Origin: Reddybacter sp041622675
GTDB lineage: Bacteria > Pseudomonadota > Gammaproteobacteria > Pseudomonadales > Porticoccaceae
Assembly (NCBI GenBank): GCA_041622675.1
Contig: JBFJYH010000007.1
Span: 16,590 to 80,589 of the forward strand
Direction: 5' to 3'
DNA: 64,000 nucleotides
The position numbers and the translations under genes are program-made. Shown here one piece after another: positions 36,203-43,917 of the stretch (its first letter is position 1; each line of letters opens with the position of its first letter). The notes beneath the pieces are model-generated. The model did no database searches. It was not told the DNA's origin and was given only the letters and a program-made list of their open reading frames with translations.

Positions 36203-37159
36203 ATGGCTACTATTAGAAAGCGGGATGGGCGCTGGCGGGCGGAGGTGCGCCGGGGTACTTTTCGTAAATCGAAAACATTTGCGACGAAAACGGCGGCGCA
36301 GCGTTGGGCAACGGGGCTTGAGGTTGATATCGATAACCATAAGCTGGGCGAGGTGGCTAATAAGTCGCTGGGGGATTTACTGGCGCGCTATAGCGATGAG
36401 GTGGCGGTGCATAAAAAGGGTTGGCGCCAGGAGGTGATTCGGCTGGCGAGGATTGGTCGGGACCCGCTAGCGGGTACACCGTTGCGGGAGTTGAGCGCGG
36501 CTGATATGGCGGGTTGGCGCGATAGGCGTTTGCGGGAGGTGTCGGCGGCGTCGGTGCGGCGCGATTGGAATGTGATTAGCCACGCAATTAACGTGGCAAT
36601 TAACGAGTGGGGCTGGCTGCACACTAACCCATTAAAAGCGGTGAAAAAGCCTGCGCCGCCGGCGGCGCGTGACCGGCGGGTGAGTGAGGATGAGATAGCG
36701 TTGCTGCGGCATTGCTCGGGTTATGAGCACACGCCAGAGACCAAAACAGCCCGAACGTTTTTAGCGTTTTTGTTGGCCATTGAAACGGGTATGCGCGCAG
36801 GCGAGCTGGCAGGGCTGACACGCTCTAGCATTACCGGCCGCGTTGCCCACTTGCCGATGACGAAAAACGGCACCCGGCGCGACGTGCCGTTGTCGCCCAG
36901 GGCGGTTGAATTGCTCGAACCCCTGGGCGACAAGCTGCTAGATTTAACTAGCGAGCAAATTAGTAGTTTGTTTCGCAAGATTCGCGACCGCGCAGGCATT
37001 AAAGACCTGCACTTTCACGACTCGCGGCACGAAGCCATCACACGGCTGGCCGAAAAACTCGACGTGCTGGAACTGGCGCGCATGGTCGGCATTAAAGATT
37101 TAAAAATTTTAATGGTGTACTACAACAAAACAGCCGAACAGTTGGCCGATAAATTATAA
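36203..37159 (+). CDS. Prophage tyrosine integrase
   Basis: Site-specific recombinase of 318 residues from the ATG at 36203 (MATIRKRDGRW), which follows a purine-rich AGGGCGGGC; longer frames upstream run through the repeat array. An N-terminal arm/SAM-like core-binding region (about 1-150) precedes the catalytic domain. Catalytic residues are R198 ('GMRAGEL'), K221, H272 and R275 ('HDSRHEA') and the tyrosine at 306 or 307 ('MVYYNKT'). The position that is usually a second His ('GHxxL') is Ile297 here. The gene is the only long rightward prophage gene and sits next to its target tRNA. Confidence 0.95.
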   Translation: MATIRKRDGRWRAEVRRGTFRKSKTFATKTAAQRWATGLEVDIDNHKLGEVANKSLGDLLARYSDEVAVHKKGWRQEVIRLARIGRDPLAGTPLRELSAADMAGWRDRRLREVSAASVRRDWNVISHAINVAINEWGWLHTNPLKAVKKPAPPAARDRRVSEDEIALLRHCSGYEHTPETKTARTFLAFLLAIETGMRAGELAGLTRSSITGRVAHLPMTKNGTRRDVPLSPRAVELLEPLGDKLLDLTSEQISSLFRKIRDRAGIKDLHFHDSRHEAITRLAEKLDVLELARMVGIKDLKILMVYYNKTAEQLADKL

Positions 37160-37164
37160 GCTTG

Positions 37165-37398
37165 TTAACCAAGCCATGCGGTTGTCGTATCATTCGTCGC
37201 AACGATTTCCATAGCGTCGCCAATTGACACTGTGTAGACCCGCCCCTCGCGCGCGGGGATGGAGTCGTAAACGACGCCGTCGAATTTAACGTCGACACTC
37301 CCCGAGGCGCAGCGAACAATTGCACTCGAGCTAGTCATTGTTTGCGCACCGCTGGACGTACCGTTTGCAACCGAGTCTAATACTTTTGTTGATGACAT
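37165..37398 (-). CDS. Small prophage tail-end protein of unknown function (77 aa)
   Basis: A 77-residue protein rich in Ser, Thr and Val, predicted as beta strands ('AIVRCASGSVDVKFDGVVYDSI'). It is the last leftward gene of the prophage, 13 nt after the 154-residue gene and converging on the integrase. It may be a small fibre-associated or virion decoration protein. No family is recognised. Confidence 0.6.
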   Translation of the reverse strand: MSSTKVLDSVANGTSSGAQTMTSSSAIVRCASGSVDVKFDGVVYDSIPAREGRVYTVSIGDAMEIVATNDTTTAWLG

Positions 37399-37411
37399 AA
37401 AGTGGGTCCTA

Positions 37412-37876
37412 TTAGTTTAACTTGATGGGATCTACGCCGGCATACATAGGCAAATAAATAGTATCGGCTAGTGTTGGGGCACGAGTTGTAGTGTTTTGAT
37501 TCTCATCTATTTCTACTATGTCATTGAGATAGGGGAGAATAGTTGCTTTATTAATTGGCTCTATTACTGAAAAGTAAGCCGCTTGAGTCTCGTTGCCTTC
37601 ATTGTCATAGACTGCGGGAATTTTCACAGCCTCGCGAATACCGATAACCTCCCAGTCTAAGCTAAAGGCAGAGATTAAGGCCTCTAACGTAGCTTTGGTT
37701 AAGTCAGGGTGCTGCAGTCTTGCATGAATAAGCTTCTTGCTCTGGTATGACTTAGTGCCAATCCCAGGGAAAGAGGGCCAGCGGGTATCTAATGCATTTA
37801 ACTGAGCTTGTAGCGGTTTACTCATGTTATCAAACTCAGTAGCGTCAGGTAGTATTAGATGAATATCGTAGATCAT
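37412..37876 (-). CDS. Prophage fibre-region protein of unknown function (154 aa)
   Basis: A 154-residue protein, soluble, with no signal sequence. It begins 'MIYDIHLILPDATEFDNM', and its start overlaps the stop of the large fibre gene by one base. The position directly after a tail fibre is often that of a fibre chaperone or assembly protein, which is a reasonable guess. I see no diagnostic motif. Confidence 0.65.
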   Translation of the reverse strand: MIYDIHLILPDATEFDNMSKPLQAQLNALDTRWPSFPGIGTKSYQSKKLIHARLQHPDLTKATLEALISAFSLDWEVIGIREAVKIPAVYDNEGNETQAAYFSVIEPINKATILPYLNDIVEIDENQNTTTRAPTLADTIYLPMYAGVDPIKLN

Positions 37877-39750
37877 TAGGCATTCTCCTCTGCCCAGGTT
37901 TTGGCCTCAGCGAAAGTTGTAGTGCCGGGCGGTTTGCCTTTGTAGATTCTGAGTTTGCTGGTGCTGAACGCTTCGTCAGCTAGGTACGCTATAGATAATT
38001 TGTAAGAGGGGCCTAGTGTCCAACCTGCAAAAGGTTGAGTTACGCCCCAAACAAAGGCGTCTGTTGTGGGGTCGTAATAACCTACAGAAAAGCTGTCGTG
38101 CAAGGTTGACCACACGACAGAAACTCTCAACTCTTCCCCTGCCAGACCCCCAGAAAAACTCGTGGCCCACGTAACCCCATCAAAAGATGCGAAACCTGGC
38201 GTACTTGCTGCGCCTATCCCAGTAAGCACCCTATTACTGTCAAGAGTTCCTTTGACAAAGCCTCCTGACCAATCAGCTAAATCTACTTCTGATTTCATCC
38301 TGAGAAGCAGTATACCTTCCTCAGCATCCACTATGCTATCCCAATCGTCTACCTCAATTAGATCATTGTCTCTAGTTGCTGCGGCGGTGGTTGTACGAAC
38401 ATACTCAGGAAGACCTTCACCTGTCGACAACATGTAGCCAGAGACAGTAAAAGCCTTCCCGGATTGGCTAGCGTATCTTATCACCCCGTGATTATTCGAT
38501 GCACCTCCCGGGTCATTTATGTACCCAGAAACTCTGTATAAGTTTTCAGTGCTATTAATAAGCTCTACAAATGCAGCAGAAACAATAGCTCCTTGTAGTA
38601 TCAAGCTAAAATCGCCCTCTGCACTAGTTAGCCCTAGTACTGGGGCTGTTTCATCTGCCATTTTTACAAAAACAGAGATCCAGTATTTTCCTGAGGTTGC
38701 TGAGGCATCGTAAGCATGGTAGGCATACATCGTGTCTCCAGAATTATCAAAGTCCACACCATTAAAGAGGCCCTGCAGAGGAACGGCGGCATCAGTGACG
38801 CCCCCTCCCTGAACAGGAAGATCCGCCAATTCTGGCTCTGAAGGGTAGAGGTAGTTTGTCTTAGAAGGCTGCAATAAAATCTGAGGTACAGGACTTAACG
38901 CAGTGCCCGCAGCTCTTGTAATTATGTCACCAGACTGAGTAGCACCGTTTTCATTTGCGTACCATTTAACGCCGTTAACGCCAAAGCCGTAATCTGTGTC
39001 AGTGTCAATGTATTCGGGGGGCAGGGTATTAGTGCGACCAGCTACATTATGGATAGCAGCGCGGTCTAAGTAGACACCTTTCCCTTCTGTCCAGTTAGTT
39101 GCTGATGTGTTTACATCCCCGTTCGCCAGAAATATTCCTAATACTGTGGTGCTAGGCGTGTCTTGGTATGTATAGCAGCGTAGATAGCCATTGCCAAGCA
39201 TCTCTATGCCAGCATCCGTAGTGCCCTGCGCTCCTATCGCCACGTTATTTAGATCAAAATACGTATAGCTTCCCAGTGTGTTAAAGGCAATCCAGTTGGG
39301 TTCACTGGCGTCCTCTACTTTCACATCAACCGCTAACACTGTCCCGCCTAGCCCGGCTATTACTTTGTACCTATAAGCCGATGACTCACTGTTTTTTGAT
39401 AGCAAGTCAGCTAGTTGTTCGCCATCCGAGGAGGTTGTAACGTTTACAGTAACATCCCCCCGGCCTACATCGGTAGACCAAGAGCTAAAATCCCTAGGAT
39501 CTGGGCATAGATTCTCTTCTCTACGCCCCCCCTCTAACACAATCTCGCCAGCCTTAGCCTCAACTAGTACACCTTCCCAGTCCCAAACCAGTGCTGTTGA
39601 CGTGCGAGTATTAGTTAGGGTTTTGTTACTCTGCCCTGTGCCGTCGAGCATAAACGAGGCGGGGTATTGCGGCACTGGGTTTTGTGCTGAGCTAACAGGG
39701 CGCACCATGGGTTGCGAAAAGTTGCGGCTGACAGGGGTGTGCAGTGTCAT
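37876..39750 (-). CDS. Prophage tail fibre / spike-like protein
   Basis: A 624-residue protein dominated by beta-rich, Gly/Ser/Thr/Asp-rich sequence with no membrane segment. The central part ('LLQPSKTNYLYPSEPE' and 'SATSGKYWISVFVKM') resembles the head/tail spike domain found in several siphophages. The C-terminal 200 residues ('EEGILLLRMKSEVDLADWSGG') look like a concanavalin/LamG-type jelly roll that would bind sugars. It is the probable receptor-binding protein. Its start is coupled by ATGA to the 49-residue gene. Confidence 0.72.
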   Translation of the reverse strand: MTLHTPVSRNFSQPMVRPVSSAQNPVPQYPASFMLDGTGQSNKTLTNTRTSTALVWDWEGVLVEAKAGEIVLEGGRREENLCPDPRDFSSWSTDVGRGDVTVNVTTSSDGEQLADLLSKNSESSAYRYKVIAGLGGTVLAVDVKVEDASEPNWIAFNTLGSYTYFDLNNVAIGAQGTTDAGIEMLGNGYLRCYTYQDTPSTTVLGIFLANGDVNTSATNWTEGKGVYLDRAAIHNVAGRTNTLPPEYIDTDTDYGFGVNGVKWYANENGATQSGDIITRAAGTALSPVPQILLQPSKTNYLYPSEPELADLPVQGGGVTDAAVPLQGLFNGVDFDNSGDTMYAYHAYDASATSGKYWISVFVKMADETAPVLGLTSAEGDFSLILQGAIVSAAFVELINSTENLYRVSGYINDPGGASNNHGVIRYASQSGKAFTVSGYMLSTGEGLPEYVRTTTAAATRDNDLIEVDDWDSIVDAEEGILLLRMKSEVDLADWSGGFVKGTLDSNRVLTGIGAASTPGFASFDGVTWATSFSGGLAGEELRVSVVWSTLHDSFSVGYYDPTTDAFVWGVTQPFAGWTLGPSYKLSIAYLADEAFSTSKLRIYKGKPPGTTTFAEAKTWAEENA

Positions 39751-39896
39751 TTTTGCCCCGCAATTTTTATTTTTAGGGCCTCAACGTTGGCTTGCGCGGC
39801 GGTTTTTTGTGGGCCGGCGGGCAGTGCGTCGGCTTTTAGCTGGGCGGCATTAATTGTCTTTATTGCTGCGCGTTTTTTAGTTACGAGTCGTCGCAT
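39747..39896 (-). CDS. Small basic prophage protein (49 aa)
   Basis: A 49-codon gene between two fibre genes. It has a good GGAG site 9 nt upstream, starts 5 nt after the stop of the 606-residue gene, and its TGA overlaps the ATG of the next gene (ATGA). The product is Lys/Ala-rich and helical ('RRLVTKKRAAIKTINAAQL'). It could be a short connector or fibre accessory; the function is unknown. Confidence 0.65.
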   Translation of the reverse strand: MRRLVTKKRAAIKTINAAQLKADALPAGPQKTAAQANVEALKIKIAGQK

Positions 39897-39900
39897 TTTT

Positions 39901-41721
39901 TTAGCTCCATTGGGTTGAAAGAGCGTGTATTTTCATGATGTTGGTGCTGTCCATTAGCAGCACAGTGTGTATGTCTGTGCCGCTGGCCTGGGTGGTTAAA
40001 TCGGCGGTGCCGGTTAAAATTCGGCCTGTTGCCAGGGCGGCCTCTTCACTTAAAACTGCCTGGCAGTAGTCGGTGACGTTTTGTGTGCCGCCGTTGTCGG
40101 CGGTAATGGCCACGGCCGCGCCACCGCTGGTGAGGCTAACTTCAAAGTCGTCGGCGGCGGCATTAATCACGTAGTAAGCGGTGGTGCCGTCTAACCCTGT
40201 GGGGAAGTTGTCGCCGGTGGGGGTCGACAAAATAACGCGGTCGTCGTTGCTAAAGCCGTGGCCTGTTATGTGTAATTTGTTGTCTGTCGCGGCGTTGGTG
40301 GTGTAGGTTGCGACCGCTGTGCGCGACACCCACGCGGTGAGGTCGGTATTGATGGTTGCGGGGTCAATGTCTTGCTGGTGAATAACAATATAGGCCTCGT
40401 CTGGCTCAGCCAGCGCGGTAACGTCAACAGTGTGCAGCGCTGTGTTGACCAGGGTGTCTGCTAGCAGCTCAACGTGGCGCAAACCCATATAGTCGGCGTC
40501 GCCCCAGTTTGTTGCTATTTTAAAGGCGTAATAGCGGTAAGCCGCTGTGCTATCAACGTCAAACGTTTGGTCGTCGTCTATGTCGCTGTCGGCATGGCGG
40601 GCAAACTCTGTTATTGATGTTGTTAGCTGGGTCCAGTTGGTGTCGGTACCGTAGGTTAATTCAGCAAACGCAGCGGCGTCGTTTGAGCCCCATAGGGTAA
40701 ATGCCCGCGCGCCCTCATCCGTCAACGCCCCACTGTCATGCGAGTTATTGTAGTTGACCCCCAGCACCCGGCTGGCCGCCCCCAAGTCTATATGAAAACG
40801 CTGGTTTGCTGTGGTGCTATTGGTTGTGCGCCACTCGGTTGCTGATCGTGCACCTGTTTTACTACTGGCGGGGTTGGTCGCTTCGCTGGCGGGTTTATTT
40901 TCGGTTGTGGCTTTAACATACGATGTTGAGTGGGCGGGCGGGTACGCTGCTGCAACATCGGTGTTTTTATACGCCTGGCTTCTGTAGTACGCAGCAACAC
41001 TGCGAGCGGTGTCAATGCCACTTTGGTCGGTAAAAATGTCGCTCACGCCGTCGACCATGGCTTGCACTGTTAGGCCGCCGTTTACAGCGATATTAAACGA
41101 GTTGAGAATTATATTGGCAGCCTCGGCGCCGGTTGCCCCTTTTGCGTCGGCAATTTTTTGTTCTATTTTTGTCGAGCTATAAGTGGTGGTTAAACTGGTT
41201 GTGCCGTCGTCAATGCCGTTCTCCAACCCGGCTTTTGCAGCCCAGTGCATGGCCGAAAAATCGGTCGTGCCGTTGCCGCCGGCAGCAACGGGCACGGGCG
41301 TGTCTTCTGGCGTTGTTGCCCATGCAGCGGCGTTGGTGACTTCATCTTGCGCTAGCACCACTTGCGCAGCGGCATTACTAACCTCGTTTTGGGCCAGCAC
41401 CACTTGCGCAGCGGCGTTGCTAACCTCGTCTTGGGCAAGCACCACTTGCCCAGCGGCGGCGTTTTTTTCGGCCACGGTTTTTGCAAACCAGTGCACAAAA
41501 CTGTAGTCGTCAACCTGGTTGCCGCCCGACACGGCAGGTATTAGTGTGTCTTCTGGGGTGTTGGCCCAGTCAACCATCGCTTGCAGCAGCACGTCTTGCT
41601 CGCCGTTGGTGAGGTTACGGGCGGCGAGGTAGGCCTCGAATTTAGTAATAAATGCAGTAGTGTCGCCCAGGCTAATAATAAACTGGTCCCAGTCGATTGT
41701 GCTTACGGTGGGTAGCGCCAT
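39901..41721 (-). CDS. Prophage tail fibre protein with a discoidin-like domain
   Basis: A 606-residue protein in the fibre position after the hub genes. Residues 53-90 and 135-169 are a duplicated segment ('TPEDTxxPxxxGGN...HWxAK'). Between them are three 14-residue helical repeats (residues 92-133). Residues about 250-420 ('FHIDLGAASRVLGVNYNNSHDSG', then 'FKIATNWGDADYMGLRHVELL') have the look of an F5/8 type C (discoidin) carbohydrate-binding fold. The C-terminus is beta-rich. It probably joins the hub to the host-binding fibre. Confidence 0.75.
   Translation of the reverse strand: MALPTVSTIDWDQFIISLGDTTAFITKFEAYLAARNLTNGEQDVLLQAMVDWANTPEDTLIPAVSGGNQVDDYSFVHWFAKTVAEKNAAAGQVVLAQDEVSNAAAQVVLAQNEVSNAAAQVVLAQDEVTNAAAWATTPEDTPVPVAAGGNGTTDFSAMHWAAKAGLENGIDDGTTSLTTTYSSTKIEQKIADAKGATGAEAANIILNSFNIAVNGGLTVQAMVDGVSDIFTDQSGIDTARSVAAYYRSQAYKNTDVAAAYPPAHSTSYVKATTENKPASEATNPASSKTGARSATEWRTTNSTTANQRFHIDLGAASRVLGVNYNNSHDSGALTDEGARAFTLWGSNDAAAFAELTYGTDTNWTQLTTSITEFARHADSDIDDDQTFDVDSTAAYRYYAFKIATNWGDADYMGLRHVELLADTLVNTALHTVDVTALAEPDEAYIVIHQQDIDPATINTDLTAWVSRTAVATYTTNAATDNKLHITGHGFSNDDRVILSTPTGDNFPTGLDGTTAYYVINAAADDFEVSLTSGGAAVAITADNGGTQNVTDYCQAVLSEEAALATGRILTGTADLTTQASGTDIHTVLLMDSTNIMKIHALSTQWS
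41323..41448 (-). repeat. Three 42-bp coding repeats in the fibre gene
   Basis: Three near-identical 42-bp units encode residues 92-105, 106-119 and 120-133 of the fibre protein, 14 residues each with the core VVLAQ(D/N)EV(S/T)NAAA. The heptad-like pattern (two heptads per unit) suggests a coiled-coil shaft whose length can change by recombination. Confidence 0.85.
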
Positions 41722-42534
41722 TTAAACCTCTTCAAAAGCGAAATTTGATGCCCAGTTATTGGCAAAAGGGTGGGTGAATGTTAGGTCGGTCATGCGGCGG
41801 GCGACAAACGCGTGTTCAATTTCTAGCATGCCGGTGGCCTCGGGGTAGGCCGATATAAACACGTCGCTGCGTTTGCCTGCGTCGAAAAAATCAACCAGCA
41901 TGGCGGTGCGGTCGGTGTCACCTAAATAATTAAGTCCAAAGGTCATGCGCCGGTGCTTGGCGTGGGTACCCTCGCTGCGCAACGAGCCGCCATCGGTACG
42001 CTGGTGCTCGGTTTGCTCAATCCATTGCATTTGCACGCCGTAGCTCATGCCGTATGCGGGTTCGAACGCTAGACCCAGAAATATTTGCCCCAGCTCTAAA
42101 AACCCGGCGGCGTTGTCGGCGTCGGTTATGATGATTTGGTATTCATCAAAAAAAACAGGCGCAAACCAAATGTTAAAAATTTGCGGGTCAAGGCGTTCGT
42201 TATACGTTGCGCCGTAGGCGTCGACGCCAGCGCGCCACACGCCGGCGGGTATAGGCTCGCTAACAGTGAGGGCGCCCGAGTCGTAAACCGTGGCGGCATC
42301 TTTTTTTAGTATGAGTTGCACTGTGGCCAGGGCGCTAAAATTGTGACGCACTACTGCAAACCCGCTGGCCGCCGTTGGGGTGGGTGTACCGGTTATGGTT
42401 TGCTGCGTTGTGTCTGTTGACCGCCACACATAGGCGCGGCGGCTGTTTTGGCTATTTTCAATAGCCAGCGCTTCGCTGGTGGCGCTTAGTGCTGCGCCGG
42501 TATGCGCGTTGTCGATAATAAAACGCACTGTCAT
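41722..42534 (-). CDS. Prophage distal tail protein of unknown function (270 aa)
   Basis: A 270-residue beta-rich protein between the hub gene and the first fibre. It starts 'MTVRFIIDNAHTGAALSAT', and the ATG overlaps the end of the hub gene by 4 nt. The sequence has no membrane segment. Position suggests a distal tail or fibre-attachment component. No conserved motif is recognised. Confidence 0.7.
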   Translation of the reverse strand: MTVRFIIDNAHTGAALSATSEALAIENSQNSRRAYVWRSTDTTQQTITGTPTPTAASGFAVVRHNFSALATVQLILKKDAATVYDSGALTVSEPIPAGVWRAGVDAYGATYNERLDPQIFNIWFAPVFFDEYQIIITDADNAAGFLELGQIFLGLAFEPAYGMSYGVQMQWIEQTEHQRTDGGSLRSEGTHAKHRRMTFGLNYLGDTDRTAMLVDFFDAGKRSDVFISAYPEATGMLEIEHAFVARRMTDLTFTHPFANNWASNFAFEEV

Positions 42535-43916
42535 AGCCAGACCTCAAGCTCAACATTGTTGCGGGTGTAGCTGCGTGATATAGCAATGACCCGCGCATTT
42601 CTGCCGGCGCTAAAACCAAAACGGGGGTTAATAATTTGCACTGTTTGCCCAACCGCAATTTGTGAGGGTGCCAAAAAGCAGGCTACCGCCCACACCTCGC
42701 GGCGCACGCTGCGCAATGCGGAAATACGGTCGCACTCGGTTTGCGCGTCGGCACTATCGACCAAATAGCTGTCGATAATTTGATCCTCTGCTAGAGGATA
42801 GTCGGTAACGGTGTTGGTGGCGGTGACTTGCTGCCAATCTGTAGTGAGTTTTTCTGCCAGCGCTGGGTCGCTGTCGATCATGCCGGCCAGGCTATTGCGA
42901 GCCACGGGTGCAAAGTTGCGGGCGTAGTTGAGCGTGAGCGTTTTTATGGGTTGCTCGATGTCAACGAGTTTAAGGCCGTTGGCCTCGACGTCGTCAATAG
43001 TGAGTATTAGATCCGCAGAAACAGCCGGCTCAACCAGCTGGTTGACAACAATTTCGCCGCCGGCGTTAACGCGCCAATAGGCGCCGATTGACTGGCATAC
43101 ATCGTCGAGCACTTGGTCTACAGTGGTGTGCGCGTCGTAGTAAATGCCCAGCGCGTAGGTTGGTAGCGCGTCAAGTGTTGCTTGCACGGCGGTTTTACCC
43201 ACGCGGGCACAGGCCCAGTTAATAATAGCTTTGGCTGTGCTGTTTGCCTCGGTAACGTCAACACCTAGGTTGCCCTGGGGGCGAGCCGACAGTGTGTATT
43301 TGCCGTTGCTGTAATCTGCTGTATGGCTAACCACTGCGCCGTTATTGCGCACAACGGCACCCGTTACTGAATTTTCGTTAATTTGGTATTCGTGAGTGGG
43401 GTCGTCAGTTAGCGCAGGGCGCACGTTAAAGGGTTGGCCAAGGGCAATGGGTAGGGGTTGGCCGTCGGCCAGCAGCGCGGCTTGTAGGGGCTGGTCAAAC
43501 AATGCCTTGGCGTCGCGTATGTTAAAACGTATTTTGCCGGCACTTACGTCGCTAATGCCCGCGTTTACAGCGCGCGCGACGATTCTAAAGTCGTCCAGGG
43601 GCCAGCTTTTGGCCCCCAGCAACAGTCGCATTGAATGCCCTGCCCATTTGTTTTGCAGCCATGGGTTTAGGCTGCTGTCGTTAATTACGGTAATTTCACC
43701 CAGGGAAAATTCGCCGTCGAGGCGGCTTTCAATGTCTATTGCTTCGCTTAACACGTCGTCATAAATGCGGTTAGCGTTAGTGTCTGTGGGCAGGCTGACA
43801 TAGGGCACGTTGGCTATGTACTCTGTGCCTGTCGCGTGGTCTAGCTCAATGAGCAGGGTGCGTTGCTGGCCGATATCGACCAACCAATTTTGGTATTGCT
43901 GGTCGGTGAGCGCCAT
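42531..43916 (-). CDS. Prophage tail hub/baseplate protein (461 aa)
   Basis: A 461-residue protein placed immediately after the tape measure gene, where siphophages encode the hub or tail-associated protein. It has a beta-barrel-type N-terminus and a central region ('VDQVLDDVCQSIGAYWRVNAGG') similar in style to hub proteins of the T4 gp27/siphophage distal tail class. The C-terminus carries a 'GRNARVIAISRSYTRNNVELEVWL' strand pattern. It is only one base away from the tape measure stop. The name is positional. Confidence 0.72.
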   Translation of the reverse strand: MALTDQQYQNWLVDIGQQRTLLIELDHATGTEYIANVPYVSLPTDTNANRIYDDVLSEAIDIESRLDGEFSLGEITVINDSSLNPWLQNKWAGHSMRLLLGAKSWPLDDFRIVARAVNAGISDVSAGKIRFNIRDAKALFDQPLQAALLADGQPLPIALGQPFNVRPALTDDPTHEYQINENSVTGAVVRNNGAVVSHTADYSNGKYTLSARPQGNLGVDVTEANSTAKAIINWACARVGKTAVQATLDALPTYALGIYYDAHTTVDQVLDDVCQSIGAYWRVNAGGEIVVNQLVEPAVSADLILTIDDVEANGLKLVDIEQPIKTLTLNYARNFAPVARNSLAGMIDSDPALAEKLTTDWQQVTATNTVTDYPLAEDQIIDSYLVDSADAQTECDRISALRSVRREVWAVACFLAPSQIAVGQTVQIINPRFGFSAGRNARVIAISRSYTRNNVELEVWL

Positions 43917-43917
43917 A

